A stretch of 56,177 nt of DNA from an uncultured Saprospiraceae bacterium. Its GTDB lineage: Bacteria > Bacteroidota > Bacteroidia > Chitinophagales > Saprospiraceae. The notes under the pieces are model-generated. The model did no database searches and had not been told where the DNA came from. It saw only the letters and a program-made list of their open reading frames with translations. The translations under genes were made by a program, and so were the position numbers. The stretch lies in the NCBI GenBank assembly GCA_937927575.1, contig CALBEE010000234.1, forward strand, positions 1-56,177. The letters run 5' to 3'. Shown here piece by piece: positions 15,929 to 24,283 of the stretch (its first letter is position 1; each line of letters opens with the position of its first letter).

Positions 15929-16437
15929 TGTCTAAGCCAAATTCCTCCGATCCCAATGCCGTTCCGAATTGGCGACTATTTATTGCCTTGGTAAAATTTA
16001 CTCTGTTTACCATTGTACTCGCTTTCAGCTATTTATTATTAGAAGATTCGATAGATGAATGGATCAATAGAAAACCTATACCCATTGTAAAAACTGTAAA
16101 ACGCAATAGAATTACTGATGATATACCTTGGGATAAAGTAGTAAATGGAATACATGTAAGATCGGGTCTATATGATGATCCCAATGTACAAACGATAATA
16201 GGTGCCTGTACTTCATGCCATTCCTCTAAATTGATCATTCAGAATAAAGCAACAAGGGAAGGCTGGGAGCAAATGATTAGATGGATGCAGAAAACTCAAA
16301 ATCTATCTGATCTTGGAGAAAGTGAACCCATTATTTTAGATTACTTGGCTAAATATTATGCACCCAAAAAAGAAGGTCGTCGTACTAATATAGATATGGA
16401 TGCTATCGAATGGTACGTTTTAGATTTGGAGCAGTAA
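15928..16437 (+). CDS. sorB: Membrane-anchored cytochrome c, electron acceptor of sulfite dehydrogenase (SorB-like)
   Basis: The 169-residue product has an N-terminal membrane helix (about 18-38, ALVKFTLFTIVLAFSYLLL) followed by a periplasmic part with one heme c site CTSCH (Cys94, Cys97, His98). Met116 or Met120 in the following helix could be the distal ligand. The one-base overlap with the Mo subunit makes it the likely direct electron acceptor. The heme domain lies within a short 75-residue segment. Known SorB proteins are small soluble cytochromes; here the protein is tethered. The gene symbol is given by analogy only. Confidence 0.8.
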   Translation: MSKPNSSDPNAVPNWRLFIALVKFTLFTIVLAFSYLLLEDSIDEWINRKPIPIVKTVKRNRITDDIPWDKVVNGIHVRSGLYDDPNVQTIIGACTSCHSSKLIIQNKATREGWEQMIRWMQKTQNLSDLGESEPIILDYLAKYYAPKKEGRRTNIDMDAIEWYVLDLEQ

Positions 16438-16460
16438 AGAAAAAATATTCCTTGGTCTTA

Positions 16461-16492
16461 TTGGGAAATAAATATTACAGTATATTTCCCAA
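16461..16492. terminator. Hairpin between convergent genes, probable terminator
   Basis: TTGGGAAATA (16461-16470) and TATTTCCCAA (16483-16492) are perfect 10-base inverted copies around a 12-base loop. The structure covers the stop codon of the minus-strand gene. No strong T tract is present on either side. Confidence 0.5.
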
Positions 16493-17491
16493 GTAGTCCT
16501 CGATCATACGCTCAGATATTTTGTAATTATTGATGATCTGCATTTTGAGTATGTCGTTTAGTCCAAGTTCGAAATCCGTTAATTCTTTTTTCTCCTTCAT
16601 CTTTTCCATGCTGACCAAATATTTTTGATATGCATGACCGCGTATATATTTCAAATAACTGTAGTCGCGTGTTCCATCGGTTAATGCATTCAAATTGGCT
16701 TTTTCTAAAGGACTAATTTCTATAGTAGGTATTCCATTGATCGCAATTTTATCTGTTCGATTGCCAGATTTTAATTTTTCTATTTCCTCTACAAGACTTA
16801 ATGTGACCTCTTCACTTTCTTTTATTTTGATAGAAATCTTATCAGATTGATTTTCTGTTTTTTCAATGATGGCATAAGATATTTCATAGGCATCATTATC
16901 TAATGATACATAAGTGGATCTTCGATGGTACAATAATTTTCTATCATAATGTCCAGTGAAAATATAATCGGCGTCTATTTCAAATAATCTTATTCTACGT
17001 TTAAGTTGACTATGCGATAATAAGATATCGTACTTTTCCTTGGCTTGTGAAATGATTTTTTTAAGTTGCGTTTTGGATTTTGATTGATGGTAATTGATAC
17101 CTAATATTTTTATGCCTAAAATATCAATGCATCGATTTGATATTTCCTGCGTGTATTGAAGCTGTTCTGCATATTTATTTACTCTATCATAGTATTCATC
17201 TTTATCGTGATTGCCACTGATATAGGCAGATGGAATAGAATCTGATTCTAATAGTTTGAGTAGCAATATAAAAGCCAAATGAAATCCGTGACCACAGCTA
17301 CCATCACCTGTTAAATCTCCAGCGAATAGGACAAGGTCAGATTGCTCTTCTTTTATAATGCTATAATATCTACGTAGACTATCGTATCGTGTAATATTGA
17401 TATGAGATTTTTCGAAATTAATTATTTCTCGTTCTGTTATGGAGCGCAGATGAGATTCCCAATTTAGATCACTTAAAATAGTTATAATCAT
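16475..17491 (-). CDS. Calcineurin-like metallophosphoesterase with altered metal ligands
   Basis: The 338-residue protein keeps the order of metallophosphoesterase motifs: LSDLN (Asp8, Asn10), FAGDLTGDG (Asp59), SGNHD (Asn94-His95), LLSHSQ (His160) and FTGHYD (His181, Asp183). In the family the first motif is normally DxH and the last GHxH. Here the first-motif His is Asn10 and the last His is Asp183. Both canonical residues bind the same metal ion. The C-terminal 110 residues are charged and helical and not part of the usual domain. No signal peptide is present. It could hydrolyse phosphoesters with a different metal, or be a binding protein. It stands alone between two plus-strand operons. 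Confidence 0.75.
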   Translation of the reverse strand: MIITILSDLNWESHLRSITEREIINFEKSHINITRYDSLRRYYSIIKEEQSDLVLFAGDLTGDGSCGHGFHLAFILLLKLLESDSIPSAYISGNHDKDEYYDRVNKYAEQLQYTQEISNRCIDILGIKILGINYHQSKSKTQLKKIISQAKEKYDILLSHSQLKRRIRLFEIDADYIFTGHYDRKLLYHRRSTYVSLDNDAYEISYAIIEKTENQSDKISIKIKESEEVTLSLVEEIEKLKSGNRTDKIAINGIPTIEISPLEKANLNALTDGTRDYSYLKYIRGHAYQKYLVSMEKMKEKKELTDFELGLNDILKMQIINNYKISERMIEDYLGNIL

Positions 17492-17606
17492 GAATGATAA
17501 TGATGACTTTTTAGTCTGATTCGAAAATAGATAGGATGCTAAAACCTAAATTTACACTTTTGAAGTATTTTTATTCCTGTAAAAGCCAAAACGAATTACA
17601 TATACT

Positions 17607-17972
17607 ATGACTATATACATATTATTAGCGGTACTTGTGCTTGTCGCAATTATTAGATACTTAAATAATAGAAATTCGAATGTGAAGAGGATGACTGGCC
17701 AACAAGCATTAGCTGCTCATTCTGCTGGTGATGGTGTTTTTGTAGATGTGCGTACCCCAAATGAAATTGCCAATGGTAAGTTATCTGGAGCCAAAGAAAT
17801 CAATGTTACTTCAGCCAGCTTTAGATCGCAGATTAAGAAGTTGGATAAGAATGAGGCCTATATTGTATACTGTCGAAGCGGTATGCGCAGTGCCAGAGCT
17901 TGTAAAATTATGGAGCAAGAAGGATTCACTGACGTTACCAATGTAGCTGGTGGATATATGAGTATGAAATAA
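17607..17972 (+). CDS. Membrane-anchored rhodanese-domain protein
   Basis: The 121-residue product has one N-terminal membrane helix (residues 2-18) and a rhodanese domain (about 28-120): DGVFVDVRTPNEIANGKLSGA and the active-site loop YCRSGMRSA with Cys89. Rhodaneses carry sulfane sulfur on this Cys as a persulfide and transfer it to acceptors such as cyanide or thiols. The six-residue loop after Cys (RSGMRS) is the length typical for sulfurtransferases rather than phosphatases. Many Bacteroidota have such single-domain anchored forms. A role in sulfur handling fits the sulfite dehydrogenase 1.2 kb upstream, but that is only a proximity argument. Confidence 0.88.
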   Translation: MTIYILLAVLVLVAIIRYLNNRNSNVKRMTGQQALAAHSAGDGVFVDVRTPNEIANGKLSGAKEINVTSASFRSQIKKLDKNEAYIVYCRSGMRSARACKIMEQEGFTDVTNVAGGYMSMK

Positions 17973-18012
17973 TATTATTACTTACTTTAAGCTTTGAGTA
18001 TATTTATTATTT

Positions 18013-18843
18013 ATGAATCTTATGAATAAAGTCATTTCATTTTTTAATCGCCCTTTTCCACCTACTGAGAATTGGAGCGATCGTATCAGGCTGGCGATAG
18101 CTGTGGCTATATTCGTAACATTCTTTCTTTACGTTTTCGAGCCTTTCGGCTTATCACAGGTTCAAGATAATAAATTTGGGATTTGTCTTGGTTTCGGTTC
18201 GGCCACACTCGTTGCTTCATTACTGTTTGAGTTCGTTGTTGTGAAAGTGTTTGGCCTTTATGAGAATTCGCAAAATTTCACATTTGGAAAGTGGGTGCTA
18301 CAAGCTATTGGTATGATACTTACAATAAGTATTGCAAATTTTTTATTTGGTCGATGGTTGCAAGGAAGTATGGATTGGCGATTCTTTCCGCAAATGATTT
18401 ATGCTACCTTCGCTGTGGGTGTTTTTCCTACAGTAGTCTTGGGTTCTATTTCTATGATGCGTCAAGAGCGAAAGTATAAAGAGATTGCATCAGATATTAC
18501 CATACCATCTAATGAGGCAAAAGTCGCTTCGATACAACCAGAACAATCATATGGAGATATTCCTATTAGCAATATTAGATATATCGAATCCTATCAAAAT
18601 TATGTTAGGATCGGTTACCTAAATAAAGATTCTGATTGTGTGGAGGTCATGCAACGCGCTACTCTCAAATCTATACAATCCGAATTAGATCAAACTGACA
18701 TTGTTAAGTGTCATAGATCATTTCTAGTTAATAAAGAAAGTATAATCTCAGTAAATGGAAACGCTCAGGGGTTATTATTGAGTTTGGAAAGCTGTAGTAA
18801 GGAGATTCCAGTGTCCAGAAGCTTCGTTTCTGCATTTAGATAG
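18013..18843 (+). CDS. Membrane protein with C-terminal LytTR DNA-binding domain
   Basis: The 276-residue protein has four predicted membrane helices (about 27-47, 55-77, 93-113, 124-147) and a cytosolic LytTR domain (about 175-276). The LytTR part shows DIPISNIRYIESYQNYVRIGYL and VKCHRSFLVNKESIISVNG, the RSFLVN phrase being the best-conserved segment. LytTR proteins bind direct repeats in promoter DNA. Membrane-bound versions without a response-regulator receiver domain are common in Bacteroidota; they presumably sense a membrane or envelope signal directly. Targets are unknown. It follows the rhodanese gene by 40 bases and could be in the same transcript. Confidence 0.85.
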   Translation: MNLMNKVISFFNRPFPPTENWSDRIRLAIAVAIFVTFFLYVFEPFGLSQVQDNKFGICLGFGSATLVASLLFEFVVVKVFGLYENSQNFTFGKWVLQAIGMILTISIANFLFGRWLQGSMDWRFFPQMIYATFAVGVFPTVVLGSISMMRQERKYKEIASDITIPSNEAKVASIQPEQSYGDIPISNIRYIESYQNYVRIGYLNKDSDCVEVMQRATLKSIQSELDQTDIVKCHRSFLVNKESIISVNGNAQGLLLSLESCSKEIPVSRSFVSAFR

Positions 18844-19014
18844 TCGAGATGTGTTTCCAATGAGTATGTAGCTTGTTACATCTATATCTGTCAAAAAGAT
18901 AATATTGGCTTGTCATTCGTCCCAGAGTCCTTGTAACTAGTCACTTTCGACGTGTTATTAATCCCATATAGGGCTATCGGTCACTTAAGCCCTTCATGTT
19001 TTCAAGGACTGTTT

Positions 19015-19022
19015 TATGTTTG
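19015..19022 (+). promoter_or_regulatory. Possible promoter -7 box
   Basis: TATGTTTG fits the Bacteroidota -7 consensus TAnnTTTG and lies 30 bases before the start at 19052. The -33 box is not convincing (TTC at about the right distance). Confidence 0.4.
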
Positions 19023-19051
19023 GATCATCATAATACTAAAAATCTTTTATC

Positions 19052-19738
19052 ATGATCGAAACCATACATAAAGTCCTGCTAATGATACATATTCCCGCAG
19101 GCACCTTAGCACTACTATTATTTTGGATTCCTGTCGGAGTAAAGAAAGGTAGTCCACTTCATCGAAAAGTAGGTAAGTACTATTATTACTGTATGTGGAT
19201 AGTTTTGATCACCTCTTTTTTGATGTGTATTTGTAATTTGATTGAGAAAAACTACGTCTCGGCGGCTTTTTTAGGATACTTATCAGTGATCACCTCTTAT
19301 CCGCTTTGGTACTCCTATGAGATTCTTAATCAAAAGAAAGTATGGACAGATACCTATTTTAAACTAAGAAAGATTTTTTCCTATCTCATATTTATCTCAT
19401 CTATATCCATGTTTTTGTTGGGAGCAATCAAGTTTCATTTCCAAAATATGGGAACGGTAATGGTATTCTTTGGTTTGTTAGGAATTCCAGCTATTCGTGA
19501 TATTAGAATGATGAAGGAGTATGCAACTAGTGTTGAAACGAAAATGAAAATGCATATTCAAGGCACAATCATTTCTGGGATAGCAGCTTACACCGCTTTT
19601 TTCGCTTTCGGCGGCAGTAGATTTTTAATAGGCGTTTTACAATTAGATGTACAATGGATGGTACTGCCATGGACTCTACCTACGATCTTGGGATTAGCAT
19701 ATACAAGGTATATGAAACGAAAATTTAAAGTATCCTAA
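19052..19738 (+). CDS. Polytopic membrane protein, unknown function (DUF2306-like)
   Basis: The 228-residue protein has about seven hydrophobic segments. The N-terminus MIETIHKVLLMIHIPAGTLALLLFWIPV followed by KKGSPLHRKVGKYYYYCMW resembles the small integral membrane proteins that contain a His in the first helix and an HRKVG loop (DUF2306-type). Conserved His residues in the membrane have led others to speculate on heme or metal binding in that family, but nothing in the sequence proves it. It has no obvious link to the gluconate genes downstream, from which it is separated by 156 bases. Confidence 0.6.
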   Translation: MIETIHKVLLMIHIPAGTLALLLFWIPVGVKKGSPLHRKVGKYYYYCMWIVLITSFLMCICNLIEKNYVSAAFLGYLSVITSYPLWYSYEILNQKKVWTDTYFKLRKIFSYLIFISSISMFLLGAIKFHFQNMGTVMVFFGLLGIPAIRDIRMMKEYATSVETKMKMHIQGTIISGIAAYTAFFAFGGSRFLIGVLQLDVQWMVLPWTLPTILGLAYTRYMKRKFKVS

Positions 19739-19826
19739 GAGTAAGGCAGTGCTCTTGGAAATCATAATGGCCTAAGTCTCGATCGCTTAGTGTAGAATTC
19801 ACAATTACTGTTAATAAATCACTATT

Positions 19827-19892
19827 TTAGTTGACTCAAATGATCGACTTTGATTTGTGTCTGTCGTTTGGATAGATCATTCAGTCAACTAA
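19827..19892 (+). promoter_or_regulatory. Long imperfect inverted repeat at the start of the gluconate block
   Basis: The left arm TTAGTTGACTCAAATGATC (19827-19845) and the right arm GATCATTCAGTCAACTAA (19875-19892) pair over 10 + 7 bases with one small interior mismatch; the spacer is 29 bases. The right arm ends two bases before ATG 19895, so in RNA it would cover the ribosome landing site. It could equally be a DNA operator. Confidence 0.55.
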
Positions 19893-19894
19893 CC

Positions 19895-20872
19895 ATGAAT
19901 AATAAATTAGTAAATAGTCTGATAATGACCTTTTGCATATTGGTCATTGTTTCTTGTCAAAATAATGTCGGTCCAAGTAAGGATAGTAAGATTGATCCTA
20001 CTAAAGCTTCTCTGGCTTACGAAATTAAAGCCCAATTAGGCGAGGGAGCTTTCTGGAATCATATTACAAAGACTTTTTATTGGATAGATATTGAAGGGAA
20101 AAAGCTTCACATTTTTGATCCTAGTAAGAAGTCGAATAGTACTTTTAATTTACCTTCAAGGATAGGCACCGTCGTGCCATCTGCTAAAGATCAGGCATTA
20201 GTTGCTTTAGAAGATGGAATTCATACGATCAATACTAAAACTGGAGCCTTATCATTATTTGCTGAAATAGAAAGCGATGTATCAGAAAATAGAATGAATG
20301 ATGGTAAATGTGATCCTTCTGGTAGACTGTGGGCAGGTACTATGCATATGCCGCAAACTGCTGCTAATGGTACGGTTTATATGATCAGTAATGATGGTTC
20401 GTATCAAGCCATGATCGATAGCGTAACTATAAGTAATGGAATAGTTTGGACAAAGGATGCTAAGACAATGTATTATATAGATACACCTACAGGCTACGTG
20501 AGAGCATACGATTTTGATAATGCTACTGGTAAAATTTCGAATGAACGCAAAGTAATAGAAGTTCCCTCTTCAGTAGGATTTCCAGATGGAATGGCCATCG
20601 ACACGGAAGACAAATTATGGATTGGCTTATGGAATGGAAATAAAGTAGCACGCTATGATCCGCTTACAGGAAAAATGATGTCGAGTATAGATGTTCCTGC
20701 ACATAATGTAACTGCTTGCGCTTTTGGTGGTCCTGATCTGGATACCCTATATATTACGACAGCAAGAGTAGATATGACTGATCGTGAATTAGATAGCTTG
20801 CCCTTGTCGGGCTCTCTATTCAAAGCAGTGCCTGGAGTAAGAGGTGTCGCTTCTGCTCAATTCAAAAAATAA
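19895..20872 (+). CDS. SMP-30/gluconolactonase-family lipoprotein
   Basis: ATG 19895 is chosen because it starts a lipoprotein signal with lipobox IVSC (Cys21) and follows the long inverted repeat; an upstream frame extension has no support. The 325-residue product is a six-bladed beta-propeller of the SMP-30/gluconolaconase/LRE family: LGEGAFWNHITKTFYWIDIEG near the N-terminus, NRMNDGKCDPSGRLWAGTMH in the middle, ISNGIVWTKDAKTMYYIDTP and GFPDGMAIDTEDKLWIGLWN. Glu in GEG, Asn in NRMNDG, Asn in SNG and Asp in PDG are the usual metal ligands. These enzymes open sugar lactones. As a lipoprotein it would act outside the cytoplasm and supply gluconate to the permease encoded downstream. Five bases separate it from the next gene. 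Confidence 0.88.
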   Translation: MNNKLVNSLIMTFCILVIVSCQNNVGPSKDSKIDPTKASLAYEIKAQLGEGAFWNHITKTFYWIDIEGKKLHIFDPSKKSNSTFNLPSRIGTVVPSAKDQALVALEDGIHTINTKTGALSLFAEIESDVSENRMNDGKCDPSGRLWAGTMHMPQTAANGTVYMISNDGSYQAMIDSVTISNGIVWTKDAKTMYYIDTPTGYVRAYDFDNATGKISNERKVIEVPSSVGFPDGMAIDTEDKLWIGLWNGNKVARYDPLTGKMMSSIDVPAHNVTACAFGGPDLDTLYITTARVDMTDRELDSLPLSGSLFKAVPGVRGVASAQFKK

Positions 20873-20877
20873 TTGCA

Positions 20878-22752
20878 GTGGTTATAATTGTATATGGAGT
20901 AAGCGGAAGTGGCAAGAGCACTATAGGCAAATTACTTGCTGAAAAGCTATCCGTTCCATTTTATGATGCCGATGATTATCATCCCAAAAGCAATATTGAA
21001 AAAATGAAAAGTGGTGATCCACTTAACGACAATGATCGAAAACCATGGCTTCAAGAGTTATCCAAATTGGTAAGTAAAAAGAGTTGTGTTTTGGCTTGTT
21101 CCGCATTGAAAGAAAAATATAGAGTAACACTTTCCGAGGGAGAGAATAATATACATTGGGTTCATCTAGAAGGGAGTTTTAATTTGATTGCTCAAAGAAT
21201 GTTATCGCGAGGCAATCATTTTATGAAAGTGGAAATGTTGCAATCTCAATTCGATACTTTAGAAAAATCGAGTTACGGTTTGCATATAGATGTTTCTCAA
21301 AAACCGCAAGAAATTATAGCGGAGATTATTGATAATTTAAAAATAGAAAACCATATGAGTAAAACTTCATTTGGTGTGATTGGATTGGGAGTGATGGGTA
21401 AAAGTATCAGTCTTAATATTGCAGAAAAAGGTCATACTTTATCAGTCTATAATAGATCTACTGAAGGCGAAGAAAATATAGTAAATGACTTTATCGATGC
21501 TTGCGAATTTGAGCATGTAAAGGGCTTCACCGATCTTAAGGAATTCGTAGATTCCATCGCAACTCCACGTAAGATCTTAATGATGATCAAAGCCGGTCCA
21601 GTAGTGGATTATGTCTTACAAGAATTGATACCTATTTTAAGTGAGGGAGATACGATAATCGATGGTGGTAATTCTCATTATCAAGATACTAGAAGGCGTC
21701 ATGAATTATTATCGAGTCATAATTTACATTTTATAGGAAGTGGCGTTTCTGGTGGAGAAGAAGGTGCGCGTCGTGGGCCTTCTATTATGCCAGGAGGACC
21801 CAAAGAAAGTTATGAATTAGTCGCACCTATATTAGAATCGATAGCGGCGAAAGATATAAATGGAAATCCATGTTGCAGATATATCGGTCCGGATGGCGCA
21901 GGTCATTTTGTAAAGATGATTCATAATGGAATAGAATATGCCGAGATGGAATTATTGGCAGAATCGTATGCCGTATTGCAAAATCAAATGAGTTATCCTG
22001 AGATGGCGGATCTATTTGATGAGTGGAATAATTCAGAGCATGCAAGTTACTTATTAGAAATAACTAGGGACATACTAAGGAATAAAGACGAGGGTAGATA
22101 TGTATTAGATCTCATATTAGATAAAGCAGGTAATAAAGGTACAGGATCTTGGTCAAGTAAAGCCGCCTTAGATCTTGGTGTGGCCAATACCATGATGGCT
22201 GATGCAGTTTTTGCCAGATATATTTCTTCTTACAAAAGTCAAAGAGTAGCACTTGTCGCGAATCTTGGTGATACTGAAAAAGAAGAAGTTGATCTAGATG
22301 TTGAAACATTATCAAAGGCATATAAATTTGTACGATTGATTAATCATCATCAAGGATTCGAAGTGATGCGTCAAGCGTCTGAGGCCTATGATTGGTCTTT
22401 GGATCTATCAAACATTGCATCTATCTGGACAAGTGGTTGTATCATTAGATCCGCCTTTATGCAGGAAGCCATTTCGCGTTATGATATACACGATAGTCTT
22501 CTAGATCATGAAGATATTTTACATGAATTAAAAGAGTTAGAAAATGCTGTTCAGTTGGTCATAGCGCATAGCTTAATTACAAGAACTGCCGTACCTGTAA
22601 TTAGTTCTGCTTACCAATATTGGATCGCAATGACTACTCAAAGATTGCCAGCTAATATGATTCAAGCGCAGCGAGATTATTTCGGTGCACACACCTATAA
22701 AAGAGTAGACAAAGATGAAAGCGAATCTTTCCATACACTATGGAATGGTTAA
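20878..22752 (+). CDS. Fused gluconokinase / 6-phosphogluconate dehydrogenase
   Basis: One 624-codon frame encodes two complete enzymes. Residues 1 to about 155 are a GntK-type gluconokinase: Walker A GVSGSGKST (7-15), DADDYHPKSNIEKM, PLNDNDRKPWL, and CSALKEKYR. Residues 160-624 are a full-length 6-phosphogluconate dehydrogenase: Rossmann motif GVIGLGVMGKS (166-176), DGGNSHYQDT, SGVSGGEEGARRGPSIMPGG, GAGHFVKMIHNGIEY and a C-terminal YFGAHTYKR. The first makes 6-phosphogluconate from gluconate and ATP, the second oxidises it to ribulose 5-phosphate and CO2. Translation starts at GTG 20878, the only start before the Walker loop. An internal ATG (21355, Met160) sits exactly at the domain border and could give a free dehydrogenase. 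Both sets of residues look intact. Confidence 0.92.
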   Translation: MVIIVYGVSGSGKSTIGKLLAEKLSVPFYDADDYHPKSNIEKMKSGDPLNDNDRKPWLQELSKLVSKKSCVLACSALKEKYRVTLSEGENNIHWVHLEGSFNLIAQRMLSRGNHFMKVEMLQSQFDTLEKSSYGLHIDVSQKPQEIIAEIIDNLKIENHMSKTSFGVIGLGVMGKSISLNIAEKGHTLSVYNRSTEGEENIVNDFIDACEFEHVKGFTDLKEFVDSIATPRKILMMIKAGPVVDYVLQELIPILSEGDTIIDGGNSHYQDTRRRHELLSSHNLHFIGSGVSGGEEGARRGPSIMPGGPKESYELVAPILESIAAKDINGNPCCRYIGPDGAGHFVKMIHNGIEYAEMELLAESYAVLQNQMSYPEMADLFDEWNNSEHASYLLEITRDILRNKDEGRYVLDLILDKAGNKGTGSWSSKAALDLGVANTMMADAVFARYISSYKSQRVALVANLGDTEKEEVDLDVETLSKAYKFVRLINHHQGFEVMRQASEAYDWSLDLSNIASIWTSGCIIRSAFMQEAISRYDIHDSLLDHEDILHELKELENAVQLVIAHSLITRTAVPVISSAYQYWIAMTTQRLPANMIQAQRDYFGAHTYKRVDKDESESFHTLWNG

Positions 22753-22807
22753 TTATATTTCTACTTTTATCATGTGTCATGAGGGATAGATAATACAAAA
22801 AAAAACC

Positions 22808-22885
22808 AGCGCAAGCCGCGTCAAGTATGCCTCCTTTTGGAGAGCTCGCACTGAGATGCGCAAATGTGGAGGAGGAACAAATTTG
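22808..22885 (+). promoter_or_regulatory. Structured leader with a 19-codon frame upstream of gntP
   Basis: This stretch is richer in G and C than its surroundings. GCGCA (22808-22812) can pair with TGCGC (22856-22860), enclosing the small hairpin CTCC-TTTT-GGAG (22830-22841). CCTCC can alternatively pair with GGAGG (22867-22874), so two exclusive folds exist. An ATG at 22826 opens a 19-codon frame (MPPFGELALRCANVEEEQI) that stops at 22885, 32 bases before gntP. It could be a leader peptide, or part of a dispersed repeat. Confidence 0.35.
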
Positions 22886-22917
22886 AACGGTAAAGTGAAT
22901 AATGAACAATACACCTT

Positions 22918-24264
22918 ATGAGCCTAGACTATAACCTAATCTTAGCCGTAATCGGAGGAATGATTATCCTTCTGACTTTGATTCTTGTATTTAGAATTCA
23001 AGCGTTCATTTCATTGTTGATTGCGAGCATCGCTGTAGGTTTGTTTGCCGGAATGAATCCTACTGAAGTCATCAAGACTATGCAAGAGGGAATGGGTAAT
23101 ACGCTAGGTTTTGTGGCTGTGGTAGTAGGGTTGGGAGCGATGTTTGGAGCCATACTCGAACACTCTGGCGGTGCTAAAGCATTGGCGAATTTTTTGCTTA
23201 AGAAGTTTGGAGAAGCCAAAGCATCTTGGGCATTAATGTTAACAGGCTTCTTTGTAGCGATTCCGATTTTTTTCGATGTTGCTTTTATTATTTTGATTCC
23301 ACTAGTTTATGCATTGCAAAGGAGAACAGGTAAGTCTTTATTGCTTTATGCCATTCCACTCTTGGCAGGCTTGGCTTGCACCCATGCTTTTATTCCACCG
23401 ACGCCAGGACCGGTTGCCGTTGCAGATATATTAGGTGCCGATCTGGGTTGGGTAATCTTCTTTGGAGCAGTGGCTGGATTGCCGGCAGCGATTGTCAGTG
23501 GACCGATATTCGCTAAATATATATCAGGTAAAATTAATGTGGCTGCTCCAATGATCATCGAAGAAGTAAATGTTGAAGATTCTCATGTTTCAGTGGGCTT
23601 AATTATCGGAATAGTAACTATACCGATTATCTTAATTTTAGCAAATACTTTTTTGAATAGTGCATTAGTACCAGCAGACCTCCTCACTGAAATAGAAAGG
23701 GATTGGCTCAAAATGATTGGACATCCTTTTTCAGCATTAATCATAGCCAATTTGGTAGCATGGTATCTGCTAGGGATCAGAAAAGGATTTACTAAAGATA
23801 AATTGTTAGAGATTACAACCAAGTCGATGGGGCCAGCTGGGATAATTATTTTATTGACTGGTGCGGGTGGAGTCTTTAAACAGATGTTGGTCAATACAGG
23901 TACAGGAGAAATGTTAGCGAGGTATTTTGCTGAGGCCGGTGTCAGTTTGATCGTTTTCTCATTTATAGCTGCAGGATTAATTAGAGTTTTACAGGGCTCC
24001 GCGACTGTGGCAATGATTACAGCAGCTGGGATCACTGCACCATTAATTACAGAATCGGTCGATGATATGCACAAAGCAATGATAGTGGTCGTCATCGCTG
24101 CAGGTGCTAGTATGATGTCTCATGTCAATGATAGTGGATTTTGGCTGGTAAGCAAGTACCTAGGAATTACTGAAAAGCAGACATTCCAAAGTTGGACAAT
24201 GATGACCACTTTACTGGCTTTTACGGGTTTTGTCGTCATTTGGATATTGTCCTTAGTTTTGTAA
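22918..24264 (+). CDS. gntP: Gluconate:H+ symporter, GntP family
   Basis: The 448-residue protein is hydrophobic throughout, with about 12-14 membrane segments. It shows the GntP family features: IQAFISLLIASIAVGLFAGM, GFVAVVVGLGAMFGAILEHSGGA, FVAIPIFFDVAFIILIPL, HAFIPPTPGPVAVADILGA, and RVLQGSATVAMITAAGI followed by HVNDSGFWLVSKYLG. Members take up gluconate or related acids with protons. Length (about 450) matches the family. It follows the kinase-dehydrogenase fusion by 165 bases containing a structured leader, and together with the lactonase completes a gluconate uptake and oxidation pathway. Related acids such as idonate or 2-hydroxy acids remain possible substrates. Confidence 0.93.
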   Translation: MSLDYNLILAVIGGMIILLTLILVFRIQAFISLLIASIAVGLFAGMNPTEVIKTMQEGMGNTLGFVAVVVGLGAMFGAILEHSGGAKALANFLLKKFGEAKASWALMLTGFFVAIPIFFDVAFIILIPLVYALQRRTGKSLLLYAIPLLAGLACTHAFIPPTPGPVAVADILGADLGWVIFFGAVAGLPAAIVSGPIFAKYISGKINVAAPMIIEEVNVEDSHVSVGLIIGIVTIPIILILANTFLNSALVPADLLTEIERDWLKMIGHPFSALIIANLVAWYLLGIRKGFTKDKLLEITTKSMGPAGIIILLTGAGGVFKQMLVNTGTGEMLARYFAEAGVSLIVFSFIAAGLIRVLQGSATVAMITAAGITAPLITESVDDMHKAMIVVVIAAGASMMSHVNDSGFWLVSKYLGITEKQTFQSWTMMTTLLAFTGFVVIWILSLVL

Positions 24265-24283
24265 TAAAGAATTAGACAAACAG

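Noticed and set aside
22652..22909. 85-codon minus-strand frame between the fusion gene and gntP
   Set aside because: It overlaps the end of the dehydrogenase domain and has a low-complexity composition; the plus-strand structure explains the region better.
23583..24095. 170-codon minus-strand frame inside gntP
   Set aside because: It is antisense to a well-conserved permease, and its composition (Ile/Pro/Ala-rich) follows from the permease codons.
19052..24264. Complete Entner-Doudoroff gene set
   Set aside because: No edd or eda gene is present; the pathway here goes through 6-phosphogluconate dehydrogenase.
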